From Delphinapterus leucas (Eukaryota; Chordata; Mammalia; Artiodactyla; Monodontidae), in the NCBI RefSeq assembly GCF_002288925.2, contig NW_022097999.1:16917938-16981937 (forward strand): a stretch of 64,000 bases of DNA. Direction: 5' to 3'. This document shows, piece after piece, positions 22,763 through 32,257 of this stretch (its first letter is position 1; each line of letters starts with the position of its first letter). Under the pieces are notes generated by a model, which was given only the letters and a program-made list of their open reading frames with translations, did no database searches and had not been told where the DNA came from. Made by a program: the position numbers and the translations under genes.

Positions 22763-25700
22763 ATGGTCATAGGAACATACGTATTGATACTTACCTTAAA
22801 TGTGAATGGATTAAATGCCCCAACCAAAAGACACAGGCTTGCTGAATGGATACAAAAACAAGACCCATATATATGCTGTCTACAAAAGACCCACTTCAGA
22901 CCTAGGGACACGTACAGACTGAAAGTGAGGGGATGGAAAAAGATATTCCACGCAAATGGAAATCAGAAGAAAGCTGGAGTAGCAATACTCATATCAGATA
23001 AAATAGACTTTAACATAAAGAATGTTACAAGAGACAAGGAAGAGCACTACATAATGATCAAGGGAACAATCCAAGAAGAAGATATAACAATTATAAATAT
23101 ATATGCACCCAAAATAGGAGCACCTCAATACACAAGGCAATTGCTAACAGCTATAAAAGAGGAAACCGACAGTAACACAATAATAGTGGGGGACTTTAAC
23201 ACCTCACTTACACCAATGGACAGATCATCCAAAATGAAAATAAATAAGGAAACATAAGCTTTAAATAACACAATAGACCAGATAGATTTAATTGATATTT
23301 ATAGGACATTCCATCCAAAAACAGCAGATTACAATTTCTTCTCAAGTGCACATGGAACATTCTCCAGGATAGATCACATCTTGAGTCAGAAATCAAGCCT
23401 CAGTAAATCTAAGAAAATAGAAATCATATCAAGCATCTTTTCTGACCACAACGCTATGAGATTAGAAATGAATTACAGGGAAAAAAACGTAAAAAACACA
23501 AACACATGGAGGCTAAACAATACGTTACTAAATAACCAAGAGATCACTGAAGAAATCAAAGAGGAAATCAAAAATACCTAGAGACAAATGACAATGAAAA
23601 CACGACAGTCCAAAACCTATGGTATGTGACAAAAGCAGTTCTAAGAGGGAAGTTTATAGCTGTACAAGCCTACCTCAAGAAACAAGAAAAATCTCAAATA
23701 AACAATGTAACCTTACACCTGAAGGAACTAGAGAAAGAACAACAAACAAAACCCAAAGTTAGCAGAGGAAAGAAATCAAAAAGATCAGAGCAGAAATAAA
23801 TGAAATAGAAACAAAGAAAACAATAGCAAAGATCAATAAAACTAAAAGCTGGTTCTTTGAGAAGATAAACAAAATTAATAAACTATTAGCCAGACTCATC
23901 AAGAAAAAAAGGGAGAGGACTCGAATCAATAAAATTAGAAATGAAAATGGAGAAGTTACAACAGAAACTGCAGAAATACAAAGCAGCCTAAGAGACTGCT
24001 GCAAGCTACTCTATGCCAATAAAATGGACAACCTGGAAGAAATGGACAAATTCTTAGAAAGGTATAACCTTCCAAGACTGAACCAGAAAGAAATAGAAAA
24101 CATGAACAGACCAATCACAAGTAATGAAATTGAAATTAAAAATCTTCCAACAAACAAAAGTCCAGGACCAGATGGCTTCACAGGTGAATTCTCTCAAACA
24201 TTTAGGGAACAGATAACACCCATCCTTCTCAAAGTTTTACAGAAAATTACAGAGGAAGGAACACTCCCTAACTCATTCTGTGAGGCCACCATCACCCTGA
24301 TACCAAAACCAGACAAAGATACTACAAAGAAAGAAAATTACAGACCAATATCACTGATGAATATAGATGCAAAAATCCTCAACAAAATACTAGAAAACAG
24401 AATCCAACAACACATTAAAAGGATCATACACCATGATCAAGTGGGATTTGTTCCAGGGATGCAAGGATTCTTCAATATACACAAATCAATCAGTGTGATA
24501 CACAGTGTTAACAAACTGAAGAATAAAAACCATATGATTCTCTCAATAGATGCAGAAAACGCTTTTGACAAAATTCAACACCCATTTATGATAAAAACTT
24601 TCCAGAAAGTGGGCATACAGGGAACCTACCTCAACATAATAAAGGCCATATATGACAATCCCACAGCAAACATCATTCTCAATGCTGAAAAACTGAAATC
24701 ATTTCCTCTAAGATCAGGAACATGAGAAGGATGTCCACTCTCACCACTATTATTGAACATAGTTTTATAAGTCCTAGCCATGGAAATCAGAGAAGGAAAA
24801 GAAATAAAAGGAATACAAATTGGAAAAGCAGAAGTAAAACTGTCACTCTTTGCAGATGACATGATACTATACATAGGGAATCCTAAAGATGCCACCAGAA
24901 AACGACTAGAGCTAATCAATGAATTTGGTAAAGTTTCAGGATACAAAATTAATGCACAGAAATCTCTTGCATTCCTATACACTAATGATGAAAAATCTGA
25001 AAGATAAATTAAGGAAATACTCCCATTTACTATTGCAACAAAAAGAATAAAATACCTAGGAATAAACCTACCTAGGGAGACAAAAGACCTATATGCAGAA
25101 AACTATAAGACACTGATGAAAGAAATTAAAGATGATACCAACAGATGGAGAGGTATACCATGTTCTTGGATTGGAAGAATCATTATTGTGAAAATGACTC
25201 TACTACCCAAAGCAATCTACAGATTCAATGCAATTCCTATCAAATTACTAATGGCATTTTTTACGGAACTAGAACAAAAATCTTAAAATTTGTATGGAGA
25301 CCCGAAAGACCCCGAATAGCCAAAGCAGTCTTGAGGGAAAAAAACGGAATTGGAGGAATCAGACTCCCTGACTTCAGACTATACTACAAAGCTACAGTAA
25401 TCAAGACAATAAGGTACTGGCACAAAAACAGAAGCAAAGATCAATGAAACAAGATAGAAAGCCCAGAGGTAAACCCACGCACCTATGGTCAACTACTCTA
25501 TGACAAAGGAGGCAAAGATATACAACGGAGAAAAGACAGTCTCTCCAGTAAATTGTCCTGGGAAAACTGGACAGCTACATGTAAAAGAATGAAATTAGAA
25601 CATTCCCTGACACCACACACAAAAATAAACTCAAAATGGATTCAAGACCTAAATATAAGACTAGACACTGTAAAACTCTTAGAGGAAAACATAGGAAGAA

Positions 25701-26485
25701 CACTCTTTGACATAAATCACAGCAAGATCTTTTTTGATCCTCCTCCTAGAGTAATGGAAATAAAAAGAAAAATAAACCAATGGGACCTAGTGAAACTTCA
25801 AAGCTCTTGCACAGCAAAGGAAACCATAAACAAGAAGAAGAGACAACCCTCAGAATGGGAGAAAATATTAGCAAACGAATCAACAGACAAAGGATTAATC
25901 TCCAAAATATATAAACAGCTCATGCAGCTCAATATTAAAGAAACAAACAACCCAATCCAAAAATGGGCAGAAGACCTAAACAGACATTTCTCCAAAGAAG
26001 ACATACAGATGGCCAAGAAGCACATGAAAAGCTGCTCAACATCACTAATTATTAGAGAAATGCAAATCAAAACTACAATGAGGTATCACCTCACACCAGT
26101 TAGAATGGGCATCATCAGAAAATCTACAAACAACAAATGCTGGAGAGGGTGTGGAGAAAAGGGAACCCTCTTGTACTGTTGGTGGGAATGTAAATTGATA
26201 CAGCCTGTATGGAGAACAGTATGGAGGTTCCTTAAAAAACTAAAAATAGAATTACCATACGATCCAGCAATCCCACTACTGGGCATATATGTAGAGAAAG
26301 CCATAATTCAAAAAGACACATGCACCCCAATGTTCATTGCAGCACTATATATAATAGACAGGTCATGGAAGCAACCTAAATGCCCATCGACAGACAAATG
26401 CTTAAAGAAGATGTGGTACATATATACAATGGAATATTTCTCAGCCATAAAAAGGAAGGAAATTGGGTCATTTGTTGAGATGTGA
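22763..26485 (+). pseudogene. L1 ORF2 (endonuclease / reverse transcriptase), broken
   Basis: Recognisable pieces in order: endonuclease N-terminus in the 164-codon frame 22763-23257 (LTLNVNGLN, NIYAP and VGDFNT motifs), then 23381-23581, the reverse-transcriptase fingers and palm (24024-24725, NYRPISLMN and the [14 protein letters not shown] region), the active-site FADD box in 24780-25007, and a 310-codon C-terminal piece (25553-26485) with the cysteine motif. Stops include TGA at 24723-24725 and TAA at 24768-24770, and the frame shifts several times. The endonuclease glutamate of the QETH motif is lysine here (QKTH), and the histidine of the C-terminal zinc-knuckle-like motif is tyrosine. 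It cannot encode an active protein. Confidence 0.93.
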
Positions 26486-26792
26486 ATGGATCTAGAGACT
26501 GTCATACAGAGTGAAGTAAGTCAGAAAGAGAAAAACAGATGTCGTATATTAACGCATATATGTGGAACCTGGAAAAATGTTACAGATGAACCAGTTTGCA
26601 GGGCAGAGATTGAGACACAGATGTGGAGAACAAGCGTTATGGACACCAAGGGGGCAAAGCAGTGGGGGGGGGGGGGGCGATGATGGTGTGATGAATTGGG
26701 AGATTGGGATTGACATGTATACACTGATGTGTATAAAATTAATGATTAATAAGATCCTGCTGTATAAAAAAATAAATAAAATAAAATTCAAG
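26486..26792 (+). repeat. L1 3' UTR with G14 tract and A-rich tail
   Basis: Follows the ORF2 stop. It contains a run of 14 G at 26664-26677, then an AT-rich end with AATAAA-like polyadenylation signals (about 26769-26785). G-rich tracts in the 3' UTR are a known L1 feature. Short frames on both strands across it are not genes. Confidence 0.85.
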
Positions 26793-26812
26793 AATTAAAA
26801 AAAAGTATTTGC

Positions 26813-27190
26813 AGCTTTTATTACAAAGGATTAATATCTCTAATATAAAGAGTTTCCTAAAATAGAGAAGAAAATTGTCAACAATAAAAAGAAAAGTGAC
26901 ATAAGGATATGAACAGAAAGATCATAGGATAAGAAATGCGTATGGCTTTTAACCATATAAAAGATGCTCAGTCTCACCCATAACAGTAGAAATGAAGACT
27001 AAAACTATCCAGAGAGATACCATTATTGACCACAGACTTTTTGGGGAAAGCTGTGGGGAAACAGGCACTTTCATTCATTGCTGTTGGGAATTTGGTGTGA
27101 TACAGGCACGGTGGAGGGGAATTTGGCAATAATTAGCAAATCACACAATTATTTATTCTTTGACACAGAAATTCCCCTTTTAGGAAGGTA
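26813..27190 (+). repeat. Older L1 (L1M-type) ORF2 3' fragment, sense
   Basis: 'aaaggattaatatctctaatataaagag', 'ggatatgaacagaaagatc', 'agatgctcagtctcaccc' and 'gatgtgggg-like' landmarks follow the 3' end of L1 ORF2 at high divergence. The young L1 inserted immediately 5' of it. Confidence 0.7.
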
Positions 27191-27415
27191 CCAGGACTTG
27201 CTGGGGTGGCAGCTGAGGGTGAGGGGATTTAATGGAGAGTGGAGGAGGCAGACATTGAGTATTAATCTTGGTCCCACAGTCAAATGTAGCCACCAACCTC
27301 CTTCTTCTAAGTTTCTCTTTAGGAAGAGAGGCTCATGGAACTGTGGAGTACCTGTCACTAAAACCTGACTGGAGAAATAGTTCTGTTGGGTAGACGGAGT
27401 GGACTCTTGTTCTTT
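27191..27415. other. Unique sequence
   Basis: Nothing recognised. The 96-codon (plus, 27078-27368) and 95-codon (minus, 27149-27436) frames overlap on opposite strands and are chance. Confidence 0.4.
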
Positions 27416-27625
27416 AATCTTTTTCTTACTATTCATTACCAGCTATCACATTATGTAATTATTTATTTATTATCTTCTCCCCTGCTAGAATGTAGGCTTC
27501 ATGAGAGTGGGGCTTCCTGCCCCATTCCTTGTATCAACACTGCTGAGACAGTGCCTGGCTCATAATAGATGTCAGTAATATTTTTACTGGATGAATAAAA
27601 AGAAAATGAATGAATGAATAAGCAA
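27416..27625 (+). repeat. L2 LINE 3' tail
   Basis: 'cccctgctagaatgtaggcttcatgagagtggggcttcctg', 'agacagtgcctggctcataatagatg' and a final 'aatgaatgaataag' run are the L2 terminus. Confidence 0.8.
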
Positions 27626-27714
27626 GACTGAGCGAGAGACTATGTTTTTTATCGGTGAGTCTATATATTGTATGATGTTTATAAAACATAATAAATAGTT
27701 GTAGAGTTACATAT

Positions 27715-27935
27715 TGTATATATGATTTTTTTTTAGGATTTTTTTTTGATGTGGACCATTTTTAAAGTCTTTATTGAATTTGTTACAATATTGCTTCTGT
27801 TTTATATTTTGGTTTTTGGGCATGAGGCATGTGGGATCCCAACTCCCTGACCAGGGATTGGAGCCACACCCACTGCATTGGAAGGCAACGTCCCAACCAC
27901 TGGACTGCCAGGGCAGTCCCTGTGTATATGATTTT
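27715..27935 (-). mobile_element. CHR-family SINE, older subtype, with target duplications
   Basis: Minus-strand tRNA-derived SINE. The tRNA-like head lies at the right ('ccactggactgccagggcagtccc') and the tail-side sequence 'tttattgaatttgttacaatattgcttctg' at the left. The flanking repeat TGTATATATGATTTT (27715-27729) matches 27921-27935 with one mismatch. It is more diverged from the young copies, so probably an older subfamily. Confidence 0.85.
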
Positions 27936-28261
27936 CAACCATCTGAAAAAATTTAATATTAGTTGTAATTTCATAAGTAAGAGATGAATAAAATATCCTT
28001 GTAAAAATGAATACCTTACAGATAAGGCAAGAATTGCCTTTGTCCACTGCCCTAAATTCCTTCTGGTTTGCTACGTATCATTCTAGACCCATCTGGATTC
28101 AAACAACGTTTCTATCTGTATCTCAGTATCACTGCAATCAATAATCATCTGTGCATTCTTACTAAGTATATATCTTCATTGTGAATGCACGTGTGTGTGT
28201 GTGTGATGAATGGTATTAGACACTGCATATTCTGCAACTTTCGCTTTTCATTCAGAATGTA
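27936..28261 (-). repeat. Old L1 (L1M-type) 3' end, antisense, left arm
   Basis: The end part reads 'gacactgcatattctgcaactttcgcttttcattc', the antisense of a widespread old L1 3' region. It continues directly into the sequence at 32258 once the younger L1 (28262-32244) is removed. The exact left boundary is uncertain. A (GT)n run lies at 28191-28205. Confidence 0.7.
28191..28205. repeat. Short (GT)n microsatellite
   Basis: Seven to eight uninterrupted GT units inside the antisense old L1. Confidence 0.85.
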
Positions 28262-28685
28262 GGAGTTGAGGAAGATGGCGGAAGGGCAAGACGCGGAGAT
28301 CACCTTCCTCCCCACAGATACATCTGAAATACTTCTACACATGGAACTGCTCCTATAGAACACCCACTGAACGCTGGCATAAGACCTCAGACCTCCCAAA
28401 AGGCAAGAAACTCCCCACATACCTGGGTAGGGCAAAAGAAAGAAGAAAAAACAGAGACAAAAGAATAGGGACGGGACCTGCACCAGTGGGAGGGAGCTGT
28501 GAAGGAGGAAAGGTTTCCACACACTAGGAGCCCCTTTGCGGGCGGAGACTGCAGGTGGCGGAGGGGGGAAGCTTTGGAGTCATGGAGGAGAGCACAGCAA
28601 CAGGGGTGCAGAGGGCAAAGCGGAGAGATTCCCACAGAGAGGATCAGTGCCGACCAGCACTCACCAGCCCCAGAGGCTTGTCTGC

Positions 28686-29336
28686 TCACCCGCCAGGGTG
28701 GGCGGGGGCTGGGAGCTGAGGCTCGGGCTTCAGAGGTCGGATCCCAGGGAGAGGACTGGGGTGGGCGGCGTGATCACAGCCTGAAGAGGCTAGTACGCCA
28801 CCGCTAGCCGGGAGGGAGTCCGGGAAAAATTCTGGAGCTGCCGAAGAGGCAAGAGGCTTCTTCCCTCTTTGTTTCCTGGTGCATGAGGAAAGGGGATTAA
28901 GAGCGCCGCTTAAAGGAGCTCCAGAGATGGGCGCAAGCCACGGCCAACAGCGTGGACCCCAGAGATGGGCATGAGACGCTAAGGCTGCTGCTGCCGCCAC
29001 CAAGAAGCCTGTGTGCAAGCACAGGTCACTCTCCACACCTCCCCTCCCGGGAGCCTGTGCAGCCCGCCACTGCCAGGGTCGCGTGATCCAGGGACAACTT
29101 CCCCAGGAGAACGCACGGCGCACCTCAGGCTGTTGCAACATCACGCTGGCCTCTGGCGCTGCAGGCTCGCCCCGCATCCGTACCCCTCCCTCCCCCTGGC
29201 CTGAGTGAGCCAGAGCCCCCGAATCAGCTGCTCCTTTAATCCCATCCTGTCTGAGTGAAGAACAGATGCCCTTGGGCAACCTACACGCAGAGGCAGGGCC
29301 AAATCCAAAGCTGAACCCCGGGAGCTGTGGGAACAA
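28686..29336 (-). CDS. Antisense 216-codon open frame in the L1 5' UTR (hypothetical)
   Basis: An uninterrupted minus-strand frame of 216 codons inside the GC-rich part of the L1 5' UTR, starting at the ATG ending at 29336. The product would be rich in alanine, glycine, proline and serine, with no domain, signal peptide or membrane segment that I recognise. Primate L1s carry a short antisense gene (ORF0) in a comparable place, but this frame is much longer and I see no similarity. GC-rich sequence has few stop codons, so chance is a real alternative. Listed as a possible coding region only. Confidence 0.2.
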   Translation of the reverse strand: MFPQLPGFSFGFGPASACRLPKGICSSLRQDGIKGAADSGALAHSGQGEGGVRMRGEPAAPEASVMLQQPEVRRAFSWGSCPWITRPWQWRAAQAPGRGGVESDLCLHTGFLVAAAAALASHAHLWGPRCWPWLAPISGAPLSGALNPLSSCTRKQRGKKPLASSAAPEFFPDSLPASGGVLASSGCDHAAHPSPLPGIRPLKPEPQLPAPAHPGG

Positions 29337-29691
29337 AGAAGAGAAAGGGAAATCTCTCCCAGCAGCCTCAGGAGCAGCGGATTAATGCTCCACAATCAGC
29401 TTGATGTACCCTGCATCTGTGGAATACCTGAATAGACAAGGAATCATCCCAAACTGAGGAGGTGGACTTTGAGAGCAAGATTTATTATTTTTCCCCCTTT
29501 TCCTCTTTTTGTGAGTGTGTATGTGTATGCTTCTGTGTGAGGTTTTGTCTGTATAGCTTTGCTTTCACCATTTGTCCTAGGGTTCTGTCCATCTGTTTTG
29601 TTTTACTCTTTTAAAAAATTTTCTCTTAATAATTATATTTTATTTGTTATTTTAATAGCTATTTTATTTTTATTTTATTTTATTTTACCCT

Positions 29692-29713
29692 CTTTCTTTC
29701 TTTCTTTCTTTCT
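29692..29713. repeat. (CTTT)n microsatellite in L1 5' UTR
   Basis: Five tandem CTTT units inside the T-rich part of the L1 5' UTR. Confidence 0.85.
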
Positions 29714-30236
29714 ACTTTTTCTCACTTTTATTCTGAGACGTGTAGATGTAAGGCTCTTGGTGCTCCAGCCAGGAGTCAGTGCTGTGCCTCTGAGGTGGGA
29801 AAGCCAACTTCAGGACACTCGTCCACAAGAGACCTCCCAGCTCCACATAATATAAAATGGCGAAAATCTCCCAGAGATCTCCATCTCAACACCAAGACCC
29901 AGCTTCACTCAACGACCAGCAGGCTACAGTGCTGGACACCCTGTGCCAAACAACTAGCAAGACAGGAACACAACCCCACCCATTAGCAGAGAGGCCGCCT
30001 AAAGTCATAATAAGGCCACAGACACCCCAAAACACACCACCAGACGTGGACCTGCCCACGAGAAAGACAATATCCAGCCTCATCCACCAGAACACAGGCA
30101 CTAGTCCCCTCCACCAGGAAGCCTACACAACCCACTGAACCAAATTTAGCCACTGGGGACAGACACCAAAAAACAACGGGAACTACAAACCTGCAGTCTG
30201 CAAAAAGGAGACCCCAAACACAGTAAGATAAGCAAA

Positions 30237-31127
30237 ATGAGAAGACAGAAAAACACACAGCAGATGAAGGAGCAAGATAAAAACCCACCAGACCTAACAA
30301 ATGAAGAGGAAATAGACAGTCTACCTGAAAAAGAATTCAGAATAATGATAGTAAAGATGATCCAAAATCTTGGAACTAGAATAGACAAAATGCAAGAAAC
30401 ATTTAACAAGGACCTAGAAGAACTAAAGATGAAACAAGCAACGATGAACAACACAATAAATGAAATTAAAAATACTCTAGAAGGGATCAATAGCAGAATA
30501 ACTTTGGCAGAAGAACGGATAAGTGACCTGGAAGATAAGATACTGGAAATAACTACTGCAGAGCAGAATAAAGAAAAAAGAATGAAAAGAACTGAGGAGA
30601 GTCTCAGAGGCCTCTGGGACAACATTAAACGCACCAACATTCGTATTATAGGGGTCCCAGAAGAAGAAAAGAAAAAGAAAGGGACTGAGAAAATATTTGA
30701 AGAGATTATAGTTGAAAACTTCCCTAATATGGGAAAGGAAATAGTTAATCAAGTCCAAGAAACACAGAGAGTCCCATACAGGATAAATCCAAGGAGAAAC
30801 ACACCAAGACACATATTAGTCAAACTATTAAAAATTAAATACAAAGAAAACATATTAAAAGCAGCAAGGGAAAAATAGCAAATAACACACAAGGGAATCC
30901 CCATAAGGTTAACAGCTGATCCTTCAGCAGAAACTGCAAGCCAGAAGGGAGTGGCAGGACATATTTAAAGTGATGAAGGAGAAAAACTACAACCAAGATT
31001 ACTCTACCCAGCAAGGATCTCATTCAGATTTGATGGAGAAATTAAAACCTTTACAGAAAAGCAAAAGCTGAGAGAGTTCAGCACCACCAAACCAGCTTTA
31101 CAACAAATGCTAAAGGAGCTTCTCTAG
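30237..31127 (+). pseudogene. L1 ORF1 (RNA-binding chaperone), truncated by one stop
   Basis: Open for 213 codons from the ATG at 30237 to a TAG at 30876-30878. The homologous DNA continues to a TAG at 31125-31127, and the whole span is 891 bases, a multiple of three. Residues about 35-110 form a heptad-rich coiled coil (DKMQETFNKDLEELK onward), followed by the RNA-recognition-like part (RGLWDNIKRTNIRIIGVPEE). The last third, the C-terminal domain needed for RNA binding, lies beyond the stop. In that part, comparison with the first L1 suggests a 2-base loss and a 1-base loss that together restore the frame. The 164-codon minus frame over it is a shadow. Confidence 0.9.
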
Positions 31128-31185
31128 GCAAGAAACACAAGAGAAGGAAAAGACCTACAATAACAAACCCAAAACAATTAAGAAA

Positions 31186-32244
31186 ATGATAATAGGAACA
31201 TACATATAGATAATTACCTTAAATGTAGATGGATTAAATGCTCCCACCAAAAGACACAGACTGGCTGAATGGATACAAAAACAAGACCCATATATATGCT
31301 GTCTACAAGAGACCCACTTCAGAGCTAGTAGACTTTAAAATAAAGACTGTTACAAGAGACAAAGAAGGACACTACATAATGATCAAGGGATCAACCCAAG
31401 AAGAAGATATAACAATTGTAAATATTTATGCACCCAACATAGGAGCACCTCAATACATAAGGCAAATGCTCACAGCCATAAAAGGGGAAATCGACAGTAA
31501 CACAATAATAGTAGGGGACTTTAACACCCCACTTTCACCAATGGACAGATCATCCAAAATGAAAATAAATAAGGAAACACAAGCTTTAAATGATACATTA
31601 AACAAGATGGACTTAATTGATATTTATAGGACATTCCATCCAAAATCAACAGAATACACATTTTTCTCAAGTGCTCATGGAACATTCTCCAGGATAGATC
31701 ATATCTTGGGTCACAAATGAAGCCTTGGTAAATTTAAGAAAATTGAAATCATACCAAGTATCTTTTCCGACCACAACGCTCTGAGACTAGATATCAATTA
31801 CAGGAAAAGATCTGTAAAAAATACAAACACATGGAGGCTGAACAATACGCTACTTAATAGCGAAGTGATCACTGAAGAAATCAAAGAGGAAATCAAAAAA
31901 TACCTAGAAACAAATGACAATGGAGACACGACGACCCAAAACCTATGGGATGCAGCAAAAGCAGTTCTAAGAGGGAAGTTTATAGCAATACAATCGTACC
32001 TTAAGAAACAGGAAACATCTCAAATAAACAACCTAACCTTGCACCTAAAGCAGTTAGAGAAAGAAGAACCAAAACACCCCAAAGTTAGCAGAAGGAAAGA
32101 AATCATAAAGATTAGGTCAGAAATAAATGAAAAAGAAATAAAGGAAACGATAGCAAAGATCAATAAAACTAAAAGCTGGTTCTTTGAGAAGATAAACAAA
32201 ATAGATAAACCATTAGCCAGACTCACCAAGAAAAAAAGGGAGAA
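31186..32244 (+). pseudogene. L1 ORF2, endonuclease part only, broken and 3'-truncated
   Basis: Begins at the ATG at 31186 but has a TAG at codon 8. The QETH endonuclease motif is intact (about 31304-31316), unlike in the first L1. Directly after it about 98 bases are missing compared with the first copy, which shifts the frame. From 31238 the shifted frame is open to 32317 except for a TGA at 31718-31720, and it keeps NIYAP, VGDFNT and the SRIDHILGH end of the endonuclease domain. The L1 part ends at 32244, so the last residues of that frame come from flanking old L1 in antisense. No reverse transcriptase. Confidence 0.9.
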
Positions 32245-32257
32245 CACTCAGAATGTA

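Larger units (their letters stand above)
21657..26812 (+). mobile_element. LINE-1 element, 5'-truncated, with target duplications
   Basis: A cetartiodactyl L1, body about 21678-26792 (5.1 kb). Direct repeats flank it at 21657-21677 and 26793-26812 (A-rich, ending GTATTTGC, one A shorter on the right). The left site contains TT|AAAA at 21659-21664, the standard L1 endonuclease nick, so this copy entered by ordinary target-primed reverse transcription. Only the end of the 5' UTR is kept (about 125 bases before ORF1). ORF1 (21803-22704), ORF2 (22763-26485) and the 3' UTR follow in order. Both ORFs carry stops and frameshifts, so it is not capable of moving. It lies between an L2 relic and an older L1 fragment. 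Confidence 0.95.
28262..30236 (+). promoter_or_regulatory. L1 5' UTR with internal promoter and YY1-like site
   Basis: About 2 kb between the L1 5' end and the ORF1 start. It opens with AAGATGGCGG (28272-28281), a match to the YY1 motif found at the same place in other mammalian L1s, where it fixes the transcription start. A GC-rich, CpG-containing part (28500-29300) follows, then a T-rich part with a (CTTT)n run at 29692-29713, then an A/C-rich leader. A 93-codon sense frame at 29857-30138 sits just ahead of ORF1 and may be an upstream ORF. A 216-codon antisense frame (28686-29336) is listed separately. Promoter activity is inferred from the family. Confidence 0.8.
28249..32257 (+). mobile_element. 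LINE-1 element, 5'-complete but 3'-truncated, no poly(A)
   Basis: The body, 28262-32244 (about 4 kb), starts at the true L1 5' end (AAGATGGCGG at 28272) and runs through the 5' UTR, ORF1 and the first third of ORF2. It stops abruptly after 'aagaaaaaaagggaga'. Reverse transcriptase, C-terminal region, 3' UTR and poly(A) are all absent. The flanks 28249-28261 and 32245-32257 form a 13-base direct repeat with one mismatch (CATTCAGAATGTA / CACTCAGAATGTA), and the surrounding old antisense L1 rejoins cleanly across it. Ordinary L1 copies lose their 5' end; losing the 3' end is the opposite pattern. Confidence 0.9.

Noticed and set aside
21657..26812. Possible intact, mobile L1
   Set aside because: The 5' UTR is mostly missing, ORF1 stops at codon 33, and ORF2 has several stops, frameshifts and a changed catalytic residue.
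30146..30640. 164-codon minus-strand frame
   Set aside because: It is the shadow of L1 ORF1, whose A-rich codons give few stops on the opposite strand.
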